Shown here: positions 49,213 to 59,390 of the stretch, piece after piece
Layout of the letters: each line of letters starts with the position of its first letter
Numbering within the stretch: the stretch's first letter is position 1
Assembly: GCA_028023455.1 (NCBI GenBank)
Contig: JAQFVV010006342.1
Location: forward strand, 2,625,001-2,689,000
Direction: 5' to 3'
Length of the DNA: 64,000 bases
DNA from: Epiperipatus broadwayi
Lineage: Eukaryota > Onychophora > Udeonychophora > Euonychophora > Peripatidae
Position numbers and translations under genes: made by a program
The notes under the pieces: generated by a model
What the model was told of the DNA's origin: nothing
Database searches by the model: none
Seen by the model: only the letters and a program-made list of their open reading frames with translations

Positions 49213-49238
49213 CTGAGGAAGCCAGTATAGCAGAAAAC
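49213..49238 (+). ncRNA. Hammerhead-like motif at PLE-B end
   Basis: CTGAGGA (N7 may vary in hammerheads), a short GC/GC hairpin around AGTATA, then GAAAAC. Followed by GGTCTGGGGTTGAGG as in the 52.04-kb copy. Confidence 0.35.
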
Positions 49239-49864
49239 GGTCTGGGGTTGAGGATATTCTGCGAAGCTTCTTAAGAGCTTATTTGTGAACTCTATATATA
49301 ACTTTACTACAGCAATGACTTAAATTATAAGATTAAAATATTAATACGCTAAATCTATTATATGTGTTGAAATATAATTCATGGTGGTAAACTTCTTTAT
49401 ATACTTAATGATTTGTTATTAATTGGAAGAATTTCTTTTTTATAATTGATAACTTCCCAACATTTGTGAGCAGTTGTGACTTTGTTAGTAAACTTAACTT
49501 CTTTCTTTGGTATTTTTTTTATATTAGTTAACAATATTAAATAACAATTTGATATAGGAAAGAGATCTAGATATATTATTTAGTGGTACCTTTTAGCAAA
49601 GTTACATGTAAAACTATTTACCCATTACATTATATAAACATTAAAAGCCTAATGTTAAACTAGTCAATAAAATAATCAAAATTACCCCAAATTCACAAGT
49701 GAACCAGACTAGCCAAAGAAAGTAAATTCTAAAACACAACTAACAGTTTCACTGCTACAAACAGACTTAAGTATAAAGAAGTATAAAATAACAACATATT
49801 TAAACTAAACATTATCCACAATTCCGCTTATCTCCCATACACCCTTAATATTTAAAAAAAACAG

Positions 49865-50447
49865 GCAAAACTCTACAAACTTTCTTGCATCCATTGATTA
49901 CTCTGCCTTGCACTGAGTGGCATTACTGTACGGAGAGTTTAGCCTGTTTTAACAGCTTGAGCAAGCAAAAGAAATGGTGATCATGTGATGTTTTGTGATC
50001 TAATACCAATCCTACCTTATAGGATAGTGGTGGTTATAGCTATCAAAAAACCAAAGATACCAAAATATATGGGTACGGAACTGAGTTCAGACCTATATGA
50101 AATATAAGCTAATGAGCTTGGATTGAAAATATTGTGTTTTCAATTTTATACTTATAGTTTTGTAGTTAACTAAAGAGGTAAAAGGTGGCTGCTGGAGGGT
50201 TGCATTAGATCCTAAGATTTAGGTGAAGTGGCCTCAGATCCAAGGTTCCTCATTGATGAAAGCCACAAGCTACAAACTAGTATAGAGATACTAGATGAAA
50301 TAGGTACTAGATAGGGATTTTATGCACAAATCTCCTTGCACCCATTGATTATTCTGACTTGCATTGAGTAACATTACTATATGGAGAGTTTTGCCAGTTT
50401 GAATAGCTTGAGCAAGCATAAGAAATAGTGATTATGTAATGTTTAAT
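49865..50447 (+). mobile_element. Family A tandem array nested in PLE-B
   Basis: A short inverted start (AAACAGGCAAAACTCT) is followed by 1.3 head-to-tail units. The end block (GGAGAGTTT, CCTGTTTTAACAGCTTGAGC) occurs at 49932 and again at 50393, a period of 461 bp. The last unit ends TGTAATGTTTAATGATTTA. It sits between the PLE-B coding end and its 3' UTR; the neighbouring TTTAAAAAA sequences on both sides (about 49852 and 50447) may be the target duplication. The ribozyme-like core at 50253-50277 reads TTGATGA ... CAAAC, so it is decayed. Confidence 0.75.
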
Positions 50448-50990
50448 GATTTAATTTTAAAAAACTTTTAAATAAGTTAATTGTTTCAGAATCATAAATT
50501 TTTAATAATAAAATTTTTTTTATTCTTTTTATTTCATTTTTCTCAAAGAAAACAACCTTAGCTTCGTCAAAATTAATAGTGTGGCTTGTATCTTTTTCAT
50601 GGATATATAAAGCAGAACTAAAATATTTATTTCTTGTCTTACTTTTATGTATCTTTATTCTTTCATTTAAACTCAAACTATATACTTTCTTACAAAAATA
50701 AGTGATAATTTCCTTTGTATTATTTAATAAATTACTAAGAGTAATATCCATTTTCCAAGCAATTTTCTTATTTCCAAACAAATTATTATTTTTACATACA
50801 ATTTTATAAGAAGACAATTTAAATGGCAAAGAAATAAAATCATATTTTTTCTTTATCCTTACATCATTACAAATATTACTATTAAATAAAATACTTTTAA
50901 TAAATTGATCAGAGTAGCCAATGCTCAAATAATCTTAATAAAATTGATCTTTCTGAAACAAAGCTACTTTACCAGAATTATTTAATCTCA
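50443..50990 (-). pseudogene. PLE-B copy 1: C-terminal part of the Penelope-like polyprotein
   Basis: The 161-codon frame reads, from the N side, a segment ending in LSNLLNNTKEI (the RT/endonuclease linker), then YFCKKVYSLSLNERIKIHKS, then TSHTINFDEAKVVFFEKNE and KRI...LLKIYDSETINLF. The order Arg-x3-His, His, sH-x-inF-eA, kR and a final E-containing helix fits the second half of the PLE GIY-YIG domain. The GIY strand itself (VYILS in the plus copy) is deleted here, so the nuclease could not work. The stop lies at 50443-50445, immediately followed by the nested family A insertion. Confidence 0.65.
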
Positions 50991-51002
50991 TTTCTTTGTT
51001 AT

Positions 51003-51545
51003 AAGAAGGTCAATTTTATACAGATTATTTGAGTGTTGGATACTCTGATAAATTTGTTTAAAAAGTATTTTATTTAATAATAATATTTGTAATGATGTAA
51101 AGAATAAAGAAAAATATGATTTTATTTTTTTGCCATTTAAATTGTCTTCTTATAAACTTGTATGTAAAAATAGTAATTTGTTTGGAAATAAGAAAATTGC
51201 TTGGAAAAGAGGTATTACTTTGAATAATTTATTAAATAATACAAAGGAAATTTTTGATAGGAAGATTATTCCTAGAGTAGTATATATATTATCCCTTGTT
51301 TTTGTAAGAAGGTATATACAGATCAGAGTAGTTTGAGCTTAAATGAAAGAATAAAAGTATATAAAAGTAGTTTTAGAAATAAATATCTCGGTTCTGCTTT
51401 GTATGTCCATGTAAAAGATACAGGCCACACTATTATTTTGATAAAGCTAACATCTTCTTTGAGAGAAGTGAAATAAAAAGAATCTTTATTATTAAAAATT
51501 TATGATTCTGAAGCAATTAGCTTATTTAAAAGTACTTTTAATATT
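51003..51545 (+). pseudogene. PLE-B copy 2: coding remnant, frameshifted
   Basis: Inverted relative of the minus-strand frame. Stretches FKLSSYKLVCKNSNLFGNKK and NNLLNNTKEIFDRKIIPRVV are open; then VYILSLVF and YIQIRV mark the GIY and YIG strands. After that, frameshifts separate SLNERIKVYKSSF, TGHTIIL and REKRIFII segments. It keeps the 5' half of the nuclease domain that copy 1 lacks. Confidence 0.6.
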
Positions 51546-51831
51546 AAGATTGGATGGGAGGTTATGTGAAATTTTGGGTAATGTTTAGTTTAAATATATT
51601 TTTATTTTGTAGTTCTTTACATTTGAGAAGTCGCTTATAGCAGTGAAATCATTGGTAGTGTTTAAGAGATTATTTTATTGGCTAATCTGGTTGGGCTCTG
51701 AATTTGGTGTAAGTTTCATTCTTTATTGACTAGTTTAGCTTTATGCCGTATTTTAAAGTCCATTAAATAAATTGATAAAAAATCAAGTCAGATGTCACAT
51801 GACCTAATTTTAATAAAGCTCGTATTTACAA

Positions 51832-52135
51832 ATGTTATATATAGAGTTCGCAAAACAAACTCTTAACAAACTTTGAGAATATCCTCAACCCCAGACTGGT
51901 TTCTGCATCTAGCATCGTCAGTGATTTTTAGACATATAGATGTCTGAAAGTTTCAGATTTTCTTCTCAATAGTTATACATTAGATAAAGTGCTGAACTAG
52001 TCCTAGTATTTTTAATCTAATGAATATCCTAACACCTCACTGATTATGCTAGATGCAGAAACCAGTCTGGGGTTGAGGGTATTCCCAAAGCTTGTTAAGA
52101 GTTTGATTTGCGAACTCTATATATAACATTTAAAG
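51832..52135. repeat. Inverted terminal repeats of PLE-B with paired hammerhead-like motifs
   Basis: Arm 1 (about 51832-51925) and arm 2 (about 52030-52132) are inverted copies (ATATATAGAGTTCGCAAA; CTTAACAAACTTTGAGAATA; CAACCCCAGACTGGTTTCTG). Motifs: minus 51899-51922 reads CTGACGA, stem TGC/GCA around TAGAT, GAAAC; plus 52040-52062 reads CTGATTA, the same stem, GAAAC. In both, stem II is joined to the core without extra bases. Confidence 0.65.
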
Positions 52136-52789
52136 TGCATATACAGTATACAAAAAATATGTTAAAAAGATTGTTCATCATTGCACAATGTATTAAAAAA
52201 GGATCAAAACCAGTCCCTGCATGAACTGAAACATGGGCATGGAGATTTAGGCATTTGATGAAGTTGTGTGCAGGTATATGTTTGCAATTTGGTTGAGTTG
52301 AGATGACAAATGAACTGATAAAATTTAATGAAAAAATTTGATAGTAAAGTTAGTATTTATTTAAATTTTCAATGGTATTTTTTGTTTATTATAAGGGTGT
52401 AGGAAGATTTATTGTTGAAGTCCAAAAACTTCATAATTAAAAAAAAAAATAAACCAGAGATTTCAGAATAATGGTAGACTACCCATAGTAAGATTTAAAC
52501 ACAAGTTGGAAAAGTTGTCAAAAAATATATTCATGTGCATTCACTTATTTAGTTCTGAAGAAGTCTGGTGACAATCAAAATTGTAAAACTGGCCAAGTAA
52601 CAAATAAAATGTACCATTGTAAAAATGATTAAAGAAAGGAGGATTTATTTATTTGTTTGTTTTATAAAATATTAAGTGCATATATGTTTCAATTTATGAG
52701 TTTAATGTTCATCTGCTTTCGTTCATTTTCAAAATAACAAAATAACGGTAATATGTTTTTAACTTCTTTGTAATTTTACATTAAAAATT
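52136..52789. other. AT-rich DNA with a PLE-type motif
   Basis: No gene seen. At 52555-52580 CTGAAGA is followed by GTCTGGTGAC and AATCAAAA, a decayed relative of the motif at 53392-53420. Confidence 0.4.
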
Positions 52790-53196
52790 ATATGAGATAT
52801 TTATTTTATATAGCATGATGTTTATAAATTGTAATAAACTAAAGATCAACTTTTCAAGCTAATGCACATGCGCTTTATGAATTTTAATAATAAATGCTTT
52901 CACTTCCAACACAAGATAAAGTCTTTGTGAAAGAATAGAATGAATCCACCTATTCTTTCAACCCAAACGCTTAAGTATGGGCAAATCTTAAGCACTGGGA
53001 ATGAGAGCTTGAAGATAAATACCCTCATTCCCAGTGCTTAAGATTTGCCCATACTTAAGCGTTTGGGTTGAAAGAATAGGTGGATTCATTCTATTCTTTC
53101 ACAAAGACTTTATCTTGTATTGGAAGTGAAAGCATTTATTATTAAGATTCATAAAGCGCATGTGCATTATCTTGAAAAGCTGATCTTTAGTTTATT
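52790..53196. mobile_element. Family D hairpin element, near-perfect 170-bp arms
   Basis: Arms 52833-53007 and 53025-53196 pair almost perfectly around an 18-nt loop (AGCTTGAAGATAAATACC). Left of the arms lies an unpaired tail (52790-52832), whose reverse complement (ATAAACATCATGCTATATAA) resembles the tail of the 53.74-kb element. The arms contain the shared family D block GCACATGCGCTTTATGAATT. ATTAAAAA on both sides (52781-52788, 53194-53201) is a possible but AT-rich target duplication. Confidence 0.7.
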
Positions 53197-53249
53197 AAAA
53201 AGTATAATAACTACTCTTTCTTATTGCATTGCCAAATGTATACCATATA

Positions 53250-53495
53250 ATATTAAATTGTCCAAGCACTTTATTACTGTTACACAATGCTTTATTTACC
53301 ACCCTTTCTTACAGTTTACAGTTTCGATTGCCCCAGCAATCTTCTTCAGAATTTTTTGATTGTAACAGTTGAAGTTAGGAGATATAAAGTTCTGAAGAAG
53401 ATTTCTGGGGCAATCGAAACTGTAAACTGTAATAAAGGGTGGTAAATAAAGCATTGGGTAACAGTAGTAAAGTGCTTGGACAATTTAGTTTTGTA
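53250..53495. mobile_element. Foldback with two PLE-type hammerhead-like motifs
   Basis: Arm 1 (about 53256-53349) and arm 2 (about 53391-53490) are inverted copies: AATTGTCCAAGCACTTTATT, CAATGCTTTATTTACCACCC and ACAGTTTACAGTTTCGATTG on the left and their complements on the right. The loop is about 40 nt. It abuts the family D element. Confidence 0.7.
53321..53349 (-). ncRNA. Hammerhead-like motif with a perfect 6-bp stem II
   Basis: On the minus strand: CTGAAGA, one unpaired A, stem GATTGC (53341-53336) pairing perfectly with GCAATC (53331-53326) around a TGGG loop, then GAAAC (53325-53321). The mirror copy at 53392-53420 (plus) has a 4-bp stem GATT/AATC. The extra A before the stem departs from the ideal hammerhead. 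Confidence 0.45.
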
Positions 53496-53743
53496 TAGTA
53501 ATTTTACATTATGCTAAAATGTAAAGTTATAATTAAAAAATTATTTTTTAAGATAAATATTAATATTTAAAATTCTATATTTTAAAAAATATAATTCTTT
53601 GACATTTATATATAATCTATCAGGATAATTGGATTAATTAGTGTTGAATGCAGTTAGTTACCTGAGTAAGCAGTCAAAAATGGTTTTAAACGGGGTATTT
53701 TTTACATGATGCTTCATAGATATAGTTATCATATCGGGAATTG

Positions 53744-53954
53744 TAATATTTAAACAGCATTAAGCTGTTGCACATGCGCTTTGCAGATTTTAACTATAAA
53801 TGAATGAATACTAACACTTCAAACACATGATAAAGTCTTTGGAACAGATAGAATGTCATTTATAGTTAAAATCTGCAAAGCACATGTGCAACAGCTTAAT
53901 GCTGTTTAAATATTACAGTTTATAAACATTGCGTTATATAAAATAAATGATTTA
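53744..53954. mobile_element. Family D hairpin element with perfect 14-bp target duplication
   Basis: Bounded by CATATCGGGAATTG at 53730-53743 and 53955-53968. Arms (about 53744-53806 and 53852-53917) pair over TAATATTTAAACAGCATTAA, GCTGTTGCACATGCGCTTTG and CAGATTTTAACTATAAATGA. A 37-bp unpaired tail (53918-53954, containing TTATAAACATTGCGTTATAT) is present only on the right. Total 211 bp and no coding sequence. The middle (CATGATAAAGTCTTTGGAAC) is shared with the 52.8-kb element. Confidence 0.85.
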
Positions 53955-53968
53955 CATATCGGGAATTG

Positions 53969-54654
53969 AAAAAATGTCTTATCTGAGGATTAATTTCCCA
54001 CAGTTGACACATTAATCCTGAACATACTTCACTTCTAAAACCTTAACATTTAAAACTTTATTTGATATGAACCAATGTCAAAATGTATAAATAAATCAGA
54101 AAAGATGAAAGATCTATCATTGGCATGAATAAAAAAAGATTAAGGACTGTGGATCTCTAGGAAAGAATAGTGAAATGATAAACAATGACCAATAATAAAT
54201 GATAGTTTTAGAAGTGATAATCCTACAAATGATAGGCTGAAAGATATTCCATTGATCTACTGATAACACATATGAATGTGATAAATTGTGAATGTAATAA
54301 TAAAAAAATGGAGATATAATGGAAAAAGTCATTGAATAGTAAAACAATAGCAGAAGACTATAAAATTGCAAAAAAATATAAATTAGTTAAAAATTGGAAA
54401 AAAATTTGGCAGGAAAATAATATGGTACAGAATTCATCAGTCATAAAGAATGAATCTACATAGCAGATGATAAATATATTCTGTTGGATCATATGTTACT
54501 TCAGAATAAGAACTGCATTAAGAGGGTGCACACACACCCTGTAGCCACAATTTAAGTAGTGATAAAAGTGAAACTAAATATTAAATATATAAAAAAAATT
54601 TAGGCTCAAAAAATGAACATAAATAATAACATAATACATGATAATATGAATGAA
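53969..54654. other. AT-rich non-coding DNA
   Basis: No gene seen; the minus-strand frame at 54117-54371 is AT-driven. Confidence 0.45.
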
Positions 54655-54827
54655 AATGTCACATGATCACCATTTCTTATACTAGCACATAATTGTTATT
54701 AAACAAGCCAAAACTCTCCATACAGTAGTGCCACCCTGTGCCAACCAGAGTAATCAATGGATGCCAGTAGGCTTATGCATAAAATCCCTAAAATTCCTAG
54801 CTAATGCCTACTCATCCAATATCTATT
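54655..54827 (-). repeat. Family A terminal part, fused to LINE-2
   Basis: CACATGATCACCATTTC, AAACAAGCCAAAACTCTCC, GTGCCAACCAGAGTAATCAA and CCTACTCATCCAATATC follow the family A order (minus orientation) and stop abruptly at about 54827, where LINE-2 sequence begins. Confidence 0.7.
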
Positions 54828-55615
54828 AATGCTTCTATTCTTTTATCCCATTCCTTACCACTATAACACTCAACAATCCTCCTAACACAATCATTCCACC
54901 TTTTATACAAGTATACTGATATAAATTCTTTATCCAAATCCTTTGCATACTGCATTACCTTTCTCACCCATCTTGTTACCTGCCCTTTACTCATAACCCA
55001 ATTAAACACTATTTTGGCTATTCTTTTACTATCCATAAACTGCAACCTACCAAACATTTTCATTTTACTTTTTGCATCTCATATAAAAACTTGACCATCC
55101 CATTTCTCCTTGAATTGCCTCTTTTGCTGTCCACATCTCTGCATCTAATGCATGTCTTCCTATTTACCTTTGTACTTTCTCTAAAAAATCTAAAACCTTT
55201 TACTAACACATAATGCATCACTACCATATGTTAACCCTGCTACTGCAACTCCCTTCCATATAATTCTAGCTACATTATATTTATTATATGAAAATACTGT
55301 TAGTTTCTTTACCAAACCCTTTCTTTTCTTCATTTACCAATTTTTTCTCCCATTCATCCAAGCAATTTTCCTGATTACCATAAGATGATTCCCAAATACC
55401 TATATCTATCCACCACACTTAACTTTATATCCCCCAATAAAAATTCTGTATCTTCTCTTTCCCCAGTATTAACCATCATTATATTTGATTTTTCTTCACT
55501 AAAGTTTATTCTCATCTCTTTACCCACTCCCTTGCCACCTATTAATGGTATCTCTACCCCTCTTCCTAGTCTTTCTATTGCTTTCTCCATTTCACTCAAA
55601 TACAACAAAAACATC
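54828..55615 (-). pseudogene. LINE-2 fragment A: end of RT through post-RT region
   Basis: On the minus strand from 55614: MFLLYLSEMEKAIERLGRG, then EMRINFSEEKSNIMMVN and YRYLGIILW (the thumb-side end of RT). After a frame break comes VARIIWKGVAVAGLTYG, and the 55063-54812 frame continues KRIAKIVFNWVMSKGQVTRW to GKEWDKRIEALI. The zinc knuckle and 3' end are absent; the fragment is cut by family A at 54827. Same family as 35.4-36.3 kb. Confidence 0.7.
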
Positions 55616-56396
55616 TGATGTGATGTATTGTGGCTTCTCCTTAAATGAAGTCAAGAATATCTCAGCAATTATGCCCAGATAAACCTGTTAGCCATTTTAT
55701 TTTCCATTTTCCACTCTAAATTTCCCCATATTCTGCTCCATCCCATTTCCACAATATAATCTTTGTCAACTCTGTGGTTTTTATATCTAAATCCCCTTTA
55801 TCTTTTCCCAAACCTAGCATAAAAACCAATAACCCACTTTCTGTATAATCACTTTGTTCATATTTATTCTTCCATAACTTCATTATTTGTACCCTTTCTG
55901 CTTTCAAGCATTTACATTCAATTAACAAATGCCTAATATTTTCTATTCCTTCCTTACATAATTTACAAAATAAATCACCCATTTTTTTCCCATTTACATG
56001 TATATTCTCTTGTAGCTAAAGATCCCGTTCGAGCCTTAAATAATAAACTACTTTCCTTACTATTATCATATATTAACTCATACCTAATATTGTTTATTTC
56101 TATATATATTTAAACTTTTTATTCTCCACACTATTTCTCCATCTCTTTAACTCTCTATTCTTTATTAATAAATCTATTCTTTTATTCCATTCCTTACTAC
56201 TACAACACTCAACAATCCTCTTAACACAATCATCCCATCTTTTGTACAAATATACTGACATAACTTCTTTATCCAAATCTTTTGCATACCGCATTACCTT
56301 TCTCACCCATCTTGTTACCTGCCCTTTACTCATAACCCAATTAAATACTATTTTAGTTATTCTTTTATTAGATGTTGACCATTTGTCCATTACAAC
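55616..56396 (-). pseudogene. LINE-2 fragment B: post-RT region, zinc knuckle and 3' end
   Basis: On the minus strand: MDKWSTSNKRITKIVFNWVM, MSKGQVTRWVRKVMRYAKDL and onward (56390-56100). After a break, LFCKLCKEGIENIRHLLIEC (55982-55716 frame) shows an intact C-x2-C-x8-H-x4-C knuckle followed by a Trp/Lys-rich tail. The 3' end GAAGCCACAATACATCACAT is at about 55620-55640. It is directly joined at its 3' end to fragment A, which holds earlier parts of the element. Confidence 0.7.
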
Positions 56397-57009
56397 AATA
56401 AAAAGTTCTACATTTTTAATAAATGGAATCCTTGTAGTAAAATTGTTGCATATTCAAATTATATGCCAAAATAGTTTTTTTTTTAAATCAAATTTTAAAT
56501 ATTTAAATATAAATTCTACCCTTTCCATCTTAAAGAGAAATAAAATTTTAACGCATAACAGTAAGCATAGGGGTTTCTTTTTATGTTCAAAAAAATAATT
56601 ATTGCTGAAGTTATGTTTAAAGAACTTTATAAACCATACTTGAAATATTATGTATATATTTTTTTTTCATTTATATTTTTATTCTTCAAGTAAAATTTTG
56701 GTTTAGGAAAACTCTAGTAAAATACAAATTTTAGCAGGAGAGAAATTTTAGTGATTTTAATAAGTCATTTATATTTATGTGCTAATTAATTTATTTTTAT
56801 AATTTTAAAAACCTTATGCAAATTTTAAAAAATCAATTAAGTCAGATTTATGATTTTCAAACGAAAATACATAAATGGCACCTGAATGGGTGGGGGGAAA
56901 ACTGATTAGACAAACTAAAATTACGTATTTATATTTACTTTTGTTTATGTGTTGATTAGGCAGATTTTAATTAACTTTCTAATTACTGGTAGTAGTTGCA
57001 ATATAGTAA
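56397..57009. other. AT-rich non-coding DNA
   Basis: No gene seen. Lies between LINE-2 fragment B and the RTE-like element. Confidence 0.45.
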
Positions 57010-58668
57010 CATTTAATTCTTAATAAATTTAACACAGGAAGTGATCATCGATTAGTAAGGGGTAAGATACATGTTAATGTAAAACTAGAGAGACAAAAAT
57101 TATTAAGAAAAACTATATTTACAGTTGATATTCCTAATCTTCAGAAACATTCTAATGAATTTAAATTAGAACTTACAAATCGGTTTCAAGTATTAGTAGA
57201 TTTTGAACATGATTCAGATTTGAATGAAATTAATATGAAAATAACTGATACACTTTTAAAAACTGCAACAAAGATAGCTGGTAGAAAAAAGCAGCAATTG
57301 ACTAATAAAATTTCTACTGAGACTAGAGAACTTATGAAGAAAAGAAGGAATATGAAGATATGCAAGAATGATGCATTAAAAAGAATTGAATGTCTCGAAT
57401 TTTGTAAAATGGTGCGGAAAAGAGTTGAAAATGATATAAGAAAGTATAACTGTGAACTAGCAAGAAAAGCTGTAGAAGAAAATAAAAGTCTTAAGAATGT
57501 AAAACAACATTTTGGTATTGGTAGGAAATTTATATCTGCAATAAGGAAAAAAGATGGAATTATTACTAAAAAGAGGGATGACATTATAAAATTGGTAGAA
57601 GATTTTTATCAAGAATTATATAGTAATAAAGAACAAGTACCTCCTATATCTATTACATCTTCCGAATTGCCCAGAATTTTAAATGAAGAAGTGAGAAATG
57701 CAATTAAATGTATGAAAAAAGGAAAGGCTCCAGGTAATGATGGAATTATAATTGATATATTAAAAGAAGCAGGTGAAGAAACAGAAAAAATATTAGCAAA
57801 GTTATATACCAAATGTCTAAATGATAAAGATGTACCGGATGATTGGAAGAATGCAGTAATAATATTAATATTTAAAAAAGGTGATAAAGAAGATATTAGA
57901 AATTACAGACCTATCAGCCTTTTATCAGTTTTATATAAAATTTTTACCAAGATAATTACAACTCGTCTACAGAGAACCTTGGATTTTCACCAACCAAGAG
58001 AACAAGCTGGATTTAAAAGTGGTTTTAGTACAGTAGATCATATTCAAGTATTGAGAGAAGTTATAGAAAGGACAAATGAATATGAGTTGTCATTATGTTT
58101 TGGATTTGTAGATTATGAAAAGGCATTTGATTCTATAAACATTTCTTCAGTGATTAAAGCATTGGATCATCAAGGTATAGATCCAGGATATTGTCATATT
58201 TTGAAGAATATTTATAAAAATTCAACAGCAACAATTAGATTACATAATGATACTGGGAAAGTCAACATTGAGAAAGGTGTAAGACAAGGTGACTCCATAT
58301 CTCCAAAACTTTTTACAGCAGTGCTGCAAGAAGTATTTTGTGGATTAAAATGGGAAACTAAAGGAGTGAAAGTAAACGGAGATTATTTAAGTCATTTAGA
58401 TTTTGCAGATGATGTAGTTGTTTTTGCAAATAATGCTTCCGAGCTGCAGGAAATGTTGCAGGAGTTATCAGATGAAAGTAGGAAAGTAGGACTAAAGATG
58501 AATGTTAAAAAGACTAAAGTAATGTTTAATCGATTTGCTCAAAATATGAAAATAAAGATTGATTATGATGAATTAGAAGAAGTTAAGAGTTACAAATACC
58601 TTGGTCAGATTATTAATACAGATGGAAACATAATAGAGGAAATTAATCATAGAATTAAACTTGGTTGA
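57010..58668 (+). pseudogene. RTE-like ORF2, endonuclease tail and reverse transcriptase up to the TGA
   Basis: Encodes about 550 residues including all main RT motifs; both FADD aspartates and the first catalytic Asp are present. It stops in RIKLG TGA SAFGRNN, where related elements have Trp (GW.AFG), so a single TGG to TGA change is the simplest explanation. The reading frame is otherwise undamaged over more than 2 kb, implying a young copy. Confidence 0.85.
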
Positions 58669-59166
58669 AGTGCTTTTGGTAGAAATAACTTGATATTAAA
58701 AGGAAATATGCCTATGTGTTTGAAAAGAAAGGTTTTTAACAAATGTGTTTTACCAGTTCTTACTTATGGATCTGAGACTTGGACACTTAATAGAAGATCA
58801 ATACAGAGACTTCAGACCACTCAAAGAAGTATGGAGAGATGTATGTTGGGAGTAACAAGAAGAGATCGAAAACGCAATGTATGGGTAAGAGAACAAACAG
58901 GTGTTACTGACCTCATTGAAAAAATTAAAAGATTGAAGTGGAGTTGGGCTGGACATATTGCTAGAAGAGATGATAATAGATGGACAATTGAAATTTTAAA
59001 CTGGATTCCAAGAGATTGTAAAAGACCCAGAAGGAGACCACATGTAAGATGGATGGATGAAATAAGAAAATGTGTAGGGGTGATGTGGAGAAGAGAAGCT
59101 AAAGATCGGAGAAGATGGATTAAACTTGGAGAGACCTTCATCCTGCAGTGGATTGATAATGGTTGA
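58669..59166 (+). pseudogene. RTE-like ORF2, C-terminal region after the nonsense codon
   Basis: Same frame as the upstream part. Contains MCLKRKVFNKCVLPVLTYGS, ETWTLNRRSIQRLQTTQRSM, RMLGVT-type and GHIARRDDNRW motifs and an Arg-rich stretch (CKRPRRRPHVRWMDEIRK) near the end, the usual C-terminus of this LINE type. Confidence 0.85.
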
Positions 59167-59190
59167 TAATGATGATGATGAATTAATGCT

Positions 59191-59390
59191 ATTTTTAGCT
59201 TATATTTAATTATTTATTTTATTATATTTTTGTATACAAAAAGCATGCATGTACACATTTCAATTGCATGTGTGTATTTTAATAAATGCATGTACTATAT
59301 ATACTATTATGGGTGTATAAAATTACTCTTTACAAAATTATTATAAAAATCATGTCTGATAAATAAATTCTAACACTTAAAATAGGCAAA
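59191..59390. other. AT-rich non-coding DNA
   Basis: Nothing recognised. Confidence 0.4.

Larger units (their letters stand above)
49190..52135. mobile_element. Head-to-head palindromic Penelope-like element pair (PLE-B)
   Basis: Two 5'-truncated PLE copies diverge from a centre near 50940-51005. The minus copy has its coding end at 50928-50443, its 3' UTR resuming at about 49850 and terminal ribozyme-like repeats near 49200-49310. The plus copy has coding remnants at about 51003-51545, a 3' UTR to about 51790 and terminal inverted ribozyme-like repeats at 51832-52135. The two 3' UTRs align (ATAATGTTTAGTTTAAATAT; TAGCAGTGAAA; TTATTGACTAGTTTA). A family A tandem array is nested in the minus copy. 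Inverted partial copies are a known habit of PLEs. Confidence 0.8.
57010..59190 (+). mobile_element. RTE-like non-LTR retrotransposon, 5'-truncated in the endonuclease domain, one nonsense codon
   Basis: A single frame stays open from 57010 to 59166 except for one TGA at 58666-58668. It begins with the end of an APE-type endonuclease ([11 protein letters not shown], 57037 on). A coiled, Lys-rich linker follows, then the reverse transcriptase: [23 protein letters not shown], the catalytic [10 protein letters not shown] (Asp at 58111), [13 protein letters not shown], and FADD at 58402-58413. After the TGA it continues in the same frame through YGSETWTLNR and WAGHIARRDDNRW to the stop at 59164-59166. 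The 3' end carries GATGATGATG repeats, as RTE elements do. LINE clades other than RTE share some motifs, so the clade call is moderate. Confidence 0.88.

Noticed and set aside
57186-57812. Minus-strand frames opposite the RTE-like ORF
   Set aside because: Antisense shadows of the reverse transcriptase coding sequence.
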